Below are positions 5,385 through 8,116 of a stretch of 8,116 nt of DNA, piece after piece. The position numbers and the translations under genes are program-made. Numbering within the stretch: position 1 is the stretch's first letter; every line of letters starts with the position of its first letter. Below the pieces are notes generated by a model. The model saw only the letters and a list, made by a program, of their open reading frames with translations, made no database searches and was not told the DNA's origin. The stretch comes from Gammaproteobacteria bacterium (lineage in GTDB: Bacteria > Pseudomonadota > Gammaproteobacteria > GCA-001735895): assembly GCA_029288195.1 (NCBI GenBank), contig JARFPR010000267.1:1-8116 (forward strand), written 5' to 3'.

Positions 5385-5983
5385 TAGTCCAGCAAATCAA
5401 CCTTTACCAGGACCGATTCAGAGAGAAAAAACTCTGGATTTCCGCAACCCAGGTAGCCGCGACCTTGCTGATCTTTGTAGTCGCAGGCGCAATATGGAGT
5501 TTCTTGTTGGGTATCGAGCGAGGGCAGGCCGAGCAACAGGGCCGGACACTGAAGGCCGACCAGGGCCGTGTGGCGCTCGAACTTGCAGCTGTTAATGCAG
5601 AGCTCGCGGAGTTGCTTGAAGACAAACGGCTCGATAGAAATATCGAAAATACCGCGCGCCAGATTTCGGCCCGCAAGCGGGTACTAAATTTTGTTGAAGC
5701 CAACCGGTTTGGATCTGGAGAAGGCTTCTCTGATTACCTGGTCGCGTTGTCCAATCTGCATGTCAACGATATCTGGCTTAACCAGATCCGGCTGACGGAG
5801 AATTTTTTGCAGATCAAGGGTAGCGCGCTCAATGCCACCGATGTTCCGATTTACTTCGATAGTTTTGGTAATGAGCAGATATTTCAGGGTAATCGCTTCG
5901 ATTTATTTCGCCTGAGTCGTGCCAAGGACAGTGACTGGAAAGTGGATTTTGAAATCGCTACCAGTGGTGAATTCGATGAATGA
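5381..5983 (+). CDS. PilN-like inner-membrane protein of the MSHA system (MshI2)
   Basis: This 200-residue bitopic protein carries the PilN hallmark at its extreme N-terminus: QQINLYQDRFREKK (4–17), equivalent to the INLLPWR peptide that docks into PilM. One membrane helix follows (about 19–43), then a periplasmic coiled coil (about 47–95, Glu/Ala/Leu-rich) and a small ferredoxin-like domain (about 115–190, with DIWLNQIRLTENFLQIKGSA). I chose GTG 5381, in the GTGA overlap with mshI, over the ATG at 5339: the longer form would bury the INL peptide behind 14 extra residues and overlap mshI by 46 bp. It should pair with MshJ through coiled coil and ferredoxin-like fold. It is often annotated as MshI2 or simply as a PilN-domain protein. 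Confidence 0.85.
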   Translation: MIVQQINLYQDRFREKKLWISATQVAATLLIFVVAGAIWSFLLGIERGQAEQQGRTLKADQGRVALELAAVNAELAELLEDKRLDRNIENTARQISARKRVLNFVEANRFGSGEGFSDYLVALSNLHVNDIWLNQIRLTENFLQIKGSALNATDVPIYFDSFGNEQIFQGNRFDLFRLSRAKDSDWKVDFEIATSGEFDE

Positions 5984-6632
5984 CAAGCTGAAACAATACA
6001 CGCGGCTGTTTAACGCGCAATCTATCCGGGAGCGTGGATTGATCGCACTTTCAGTACTTGTTGTGATCGGTTATTTATGGTGGATCAATATCGCTATGCC
6101 ATGGATGCAGGAAATCGAGGACCTGCAAGCGACTAATCAGCGTATCGCTCGCGATATTGATAATAACCGCGACACTATTCGCGATACCCGCCAGGCCATC
6201 GCTGCAGGAATATACCAGGAGAAAGAAAACCAGTTAGCCAGACTAAGCAAGGACCTGGAGGCGCTCGAAGAGCAACTGCAGGTAACCACTATCGAGTTGA
6301 TCGATCCGGAAAAAATGTTCCAGCTGATGAATCAGCTGATTTATCGGGATTCACGCCTGAAACTGCTAAACCTCAAACGCCGTGAAGTCAAACCTGCGAT
6401 TCCCCCGATCAACGAAGAAGAGGTTGAGGAGCCGGGCATCTACCGACACGTACTCGAAATGGAATTTGCTGGTAAATACCTCGATATTCTCAGGTATATG
6501 CAGAACCTGGAGCTGCTCGACTGGAAATTGCTCTGGGACGAGATCGATATTGAGAGCGACGAATACCCGAAGGTCACCGTCAAGGTCGTGATTTCGACTT
6601 TGTCGACACGCAAGGAATGGGTTGGGATATAA
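5976..6632 (+). CDS. mshJ: MSHA pilus biogenesis protein MshJ (PilO-like)
   Basis: This 218-residue bitopic inner-membrane protein is the probable PilO counterpart. A basic cytoplasmic tail (1–20) leads into one membrane helix (about 21–42, LIALSVLVVIGYLWWI), then a periplasmic coiled coil (about 44–105), a Pro/Glu-rich linker (139–153), and a C-terminal ferredoxin-like domain ending in PKVTVKVVISTLS (198–210). The ATG at 5976 is preferred because GGTGA lies five bases upstream. A longer reading from 5919 would add 19 residues translated from inside the PilN-like gene. It overlaps the PilN-like gene by 8 bp and its TAA touches the mshK ATG, so translation is coupled on both sides. It likely forms a heterodimer with the preceding protein that transmits between MshI and MshK/MshL. 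Confidence 0.88.
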   Translation: MNDKLKQYTRLFNAQSIRERGLIALSVLVVIGYLWWINIAMPWMQEIEDLQATNQRIARDIDNNRDTIRDTRQAIAAGIYQEKENQLARLSKDLEALEEQLQVTTIELIDPEKMFQLMNQLIYRDSRLKLLNLKRREVKPAIPPINEEEVEEPGIYRHVLEMEFAGKYLDILRYMQNLELLDWKLLWDEIDIESDEYPKVTVKVVISTLSTRKEWVGI

Positions 6633-7049
6633 ATGCAACGCGTTCTTACAGCTTACCTCCTGGTGGTAGCCCTGCTATCGCTAGGATTACTTGGTGGTGG
6701 TACGACGGCGAAAGCAGCGGAACTGCGCGACCCGATGCAACCTCCGCCGTACGCATTGCAGAAATTTCGTCAGGCCAAATGGGCTGGTAAGCCCACAACC
6801 CCATCAACAAAGGCGATTAAGCCCCAACAGAAGCCGCTACAACTCACATCAATCCTTTATGCAAGGGAGCGTAAAGTCGCGATCATAAACGATCAGATGC
6901 TTGTGGTTGGTGATCGTATCAGGGGTGCCGAACTAGTCGGGTTGACGCGTGCAACAGCCCGCCTGGTACGTAAGGGAAAGGTTATCAATTTGAGCCTGGA
7001 CAATAATTTAACAGCTGTCAGGAAAGAAGCTGTCGAGAGTGACTTATGA
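6633..7049 (+). CDS. mshK: MSHA pilus biogenesis protein MshK (PilP-like)
   Basis: This 138-residue exported protein has a signal peptide of about 28 residues (hydrophobic 7–22, likely cleavage at AKA/AEL). Right after it comes LRDPMQPP (31–38), a motif found at this place in MshK and GspC/PilP-like proteins. A flexible Lys/Pro/Gln/Thr-rich linker (about 43–70) leads to a small beta-domain, LTSILYARERKVAIINDQMLVVGDRIRGAELVGL (71–104), the homology-region fold that binds the secretin. No lipobox cysteine is present, so unlike PilP it is probably soluble or peptidase-I-processed. It begins immediately after the mshJ stop with GGGAT as ribosome site, and its stop overlaps the mshL start (ATGA). 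Expected role: periplasmic connector between the MshI2/MshJ pair and MshL. Confidence 0.88.
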   Translation: MQRVLTAYLLVVALLSLGLLGGGTTAKAAELRDPMQPPPYALQKFRQAKWAGKPTTPSTKAIKPQQKPLQLTSILYARERKVAIINDQMLVVGDRIRGAELVGLTRATARLVRKGKVINLSLDNNLTAVRKEAVESDL

Positions 7050-8116
7050 TTAAGCAACGCCTGTGTATCATCTTGTTGGCCGGACTTCTAAGCGCCTGTG
7101 CCTCGTCACAGAATCGGGAGGTTGCGCAGCAAAATCGGCAAAGCATCGACGATGCGCTGACTGAAGCCGCTGCGGTAGTGATCCCCGATGCAGAATCGCC
7201 TCCTGACGAAATCCTCGATCAACTGGTTCCCGGTAGCAGCATCGCTGTACCCGGACTGGAACAGGATCTGAAGTTCGAAAACGCGTTCGATATTTCAGTC
7301 TCGAAAGCACCTGCACGACTATTTTTTATGAGCCTGGTAAAGGAAACTAATATCAACATGGTAGTGCACCCGAGTGTTGAAGGCGAAATCTCGCTCGATT
7401 TAAAGAATGTGACCGTGGCTGAGGTCATGCAGCTTACCCGTGAAGTCTATGGTTACGAATTCAAGCAAAACGACACTGGCTATATCGTACTGCCTGCGCG
7501 TATCCAGTCGAAAATATTCCCGGTTAACTATCTCAATGTGAGTCGTGCCGGAGAATCCTTGATGACCGTCAGTTCTGGCCAGATCGAGGGATCGAATAAC
7601 CAGGGCAGTAACGATAGTGACAACTCGTCGGCGAACAGCTCGCTAAATTCCAGCAGTATAAGCACCAGTAGCGTAGCAGATTTCTGGGCGGAGCTGCGGG
7701 CCACGCTGGTTTCGATTGTAGGCGATGGCCAGGGGCGTTCGGTGGTGGTTGACCGCCACGCCGGACTGGTTATCGTGCGCGCCATGCCGGGAGAACTGCG
7801 CGATGTCGAAGACTATCTCAACAACGCCCAGGATAACCTGCAACGCCAGGTAATCCTCGAAGCCAAGGTTATCGAGGTGGATCTTAACGATGGCTTCCAG
7901 TCGGGTATCGACTGGGCCGCGATATCGTCCAGCCGCGACCTGGCGATCGGTAACAGCGGCGTGGTCAGGGGCGTTGGCAGTGTGCTTGCGGACGAGGCCG
8001 GAGCACCCCTGCTGGACGCGGCAGGTAACGTGGTGCTTTCTTCAAATCTCGATCTCGGCAATATTCCCTATGCCAACCTGTTTGCCGTGGGCAGTTCGTC
8101 GAGCACCTTTGCCTCG
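7046..8116 (+). CDS. mshL: MSHA outer-membrane secretin MshL (5' part, open at window end)
   Basis: The first 357 codons of a PulD/PilQ-family secretin, the multimeric outer-membrane channel for the pilus, are visible. A lipoprotein signal ends in the lipobox LLSAC with Cys18. An N0/STN-type domain spans about 79–150 (VSKAPARLFFMSLVKETNINMV…, with VTVAEVMQLTREVYGYEF). A Ser/Asn-rich stretch runs about 174–209. A second N-domain follows (about 211–266, VVVDRHAGLVIVRAMPGELRDVEDYL), then the start of the secretin core at RQVILEAKVIEVDLNDGFQSGIDW (267–290). The frame stays open to the last base and the gate and C-terminal barrel lie beyond it. The start is the ATG of the ATGA overlap with mshK. 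Gene order after MshK and the lipobox support MshL over a type II secretion GspD. Confidence 0.92.
   Translation, partial: MIKQRLCIILLAGLLSACASSQNREVAQQNRQSIDDALTEAAAVVIPDAESPPDEILDQLVPGSSIAVPGLEQDLKFENAFDISVSKAPARLFFMSLVKETNINMVVHPSVEGEISLDLKNVTVAEVMQLTREVYGYEFKQNDTGYIVLPARIQSKIFPVNYLNVSRAGESLMTVSSGQIEGSNNQGSNDSDNSSANSSLNSSSISTSSVADFWAELRATLVSIVGDGQGRSVVVDRHAGLVIVRAMPGELRDVEDYLNNAQDNLQRQVILEAKVIEVDLNDGFQSGIDWAAISSSRDLAIGNSGVVRGVGSVLADEAGAPLLDAAGNVVLSSNLDLGNIPYANLFAVGSSSSTFAS

Noticed and set aside
5919..5975. ATG start at 5919 for mshJ
   Set aside because: The extra residues are out-of-frame PilN-like sequence; ATG 5976 has a good GGTGA ribosome site and fits the PilO-like N-terminus.
1462..8116. 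A new defence or mobile system
   Set aside because: All open frames are accounted for by recognisable core and pilus genes; there are no integrase, transposase, toxin or nuclease motifs and no array-like repeats.

Overview
The window looks like chromosomal DNA of a gammaproteobacterium. It combines an EnvC-type amidase activator, SecB, the rhodanese–secB–gpsA neighbourhood known from Escherichia coli (yibN-grxC-secB-gpsA), TrmL, and a mannose-sensitive haemagglutinin (MSHA) type IV pilus cluster of the Vibrio/Shewanella kind. Order or genus cannot be assigned by eye. Codon use looks even across the window and no insertion sequence, tRNA, rRNA or CRISPR array was seen. All gene assignments come from reading motifs and from memory of the families; no search was run.

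Left part (1–1400, minus strand). envC (222–1400) encodes a secreted coiled-coil protein with a degenerate LytM domain. It is followed 165 bp downstream by the first 18 codons of another minus-strand gene (1–56), which has a strong Shine-Dalgarno sequence and is probably a C-terminal processing peptidase of family S41, cut by the window edge. The 57–221 gap holds no convincing gene or terminator.

Middle part (1462–3730, plus strand). A compact divergent spacer of 61 bp separates envC from a run of four plus-strand genes: an ArsR-family regulator with a SqrR/YgaV-like cysteine pair, a membrane-anchored rhodanese (YibN type, with the catalytic cysteine kept), secB and gpsA. The gaps are 35, 3 and 5 bp. 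The genes probably form one transcription unit joining sulfur sensing/transfer, preprotein export and phospholipid precursor synthesis. grxC, which lies between yibN and secB in E. coli, is absent. trmL (3737–4216) converges on gpsA with only 6 bp between the stop codons and has its own good sigma-70-like promoter.

Right part (4431–8116, plus strand). An MSHA biogenesis operon begins with mshI (GTG start, strong Shine-Dalgarno sequence) and runs through a PilN-like gene, mshJ, mshK and the start of the secretin gene mshL, which leaves the window. Every junction overlaps or abuts, so the genes are tightly coupled. Together they encode the PilM/N/O/P/Q-like alignment complex: cytoplasmic actin-like MshI, bitopic inner-membrane MshI2/PilN and MshJ/PilO, periplasmic MshK/PilP, and the outer-membrane secretin lipoprotein MshL. 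The leader before mshI (4217–4430) contains a perfect 10-bp-arm hairpin and a REP-like imperfect palindrome.

Most of the window is ordinary core gene content. The points most worth a second look are the persulfide-sensor-like ArsR protein built into the yibN–secB–gpsA locus, and the structured leader of the MSHA operon.
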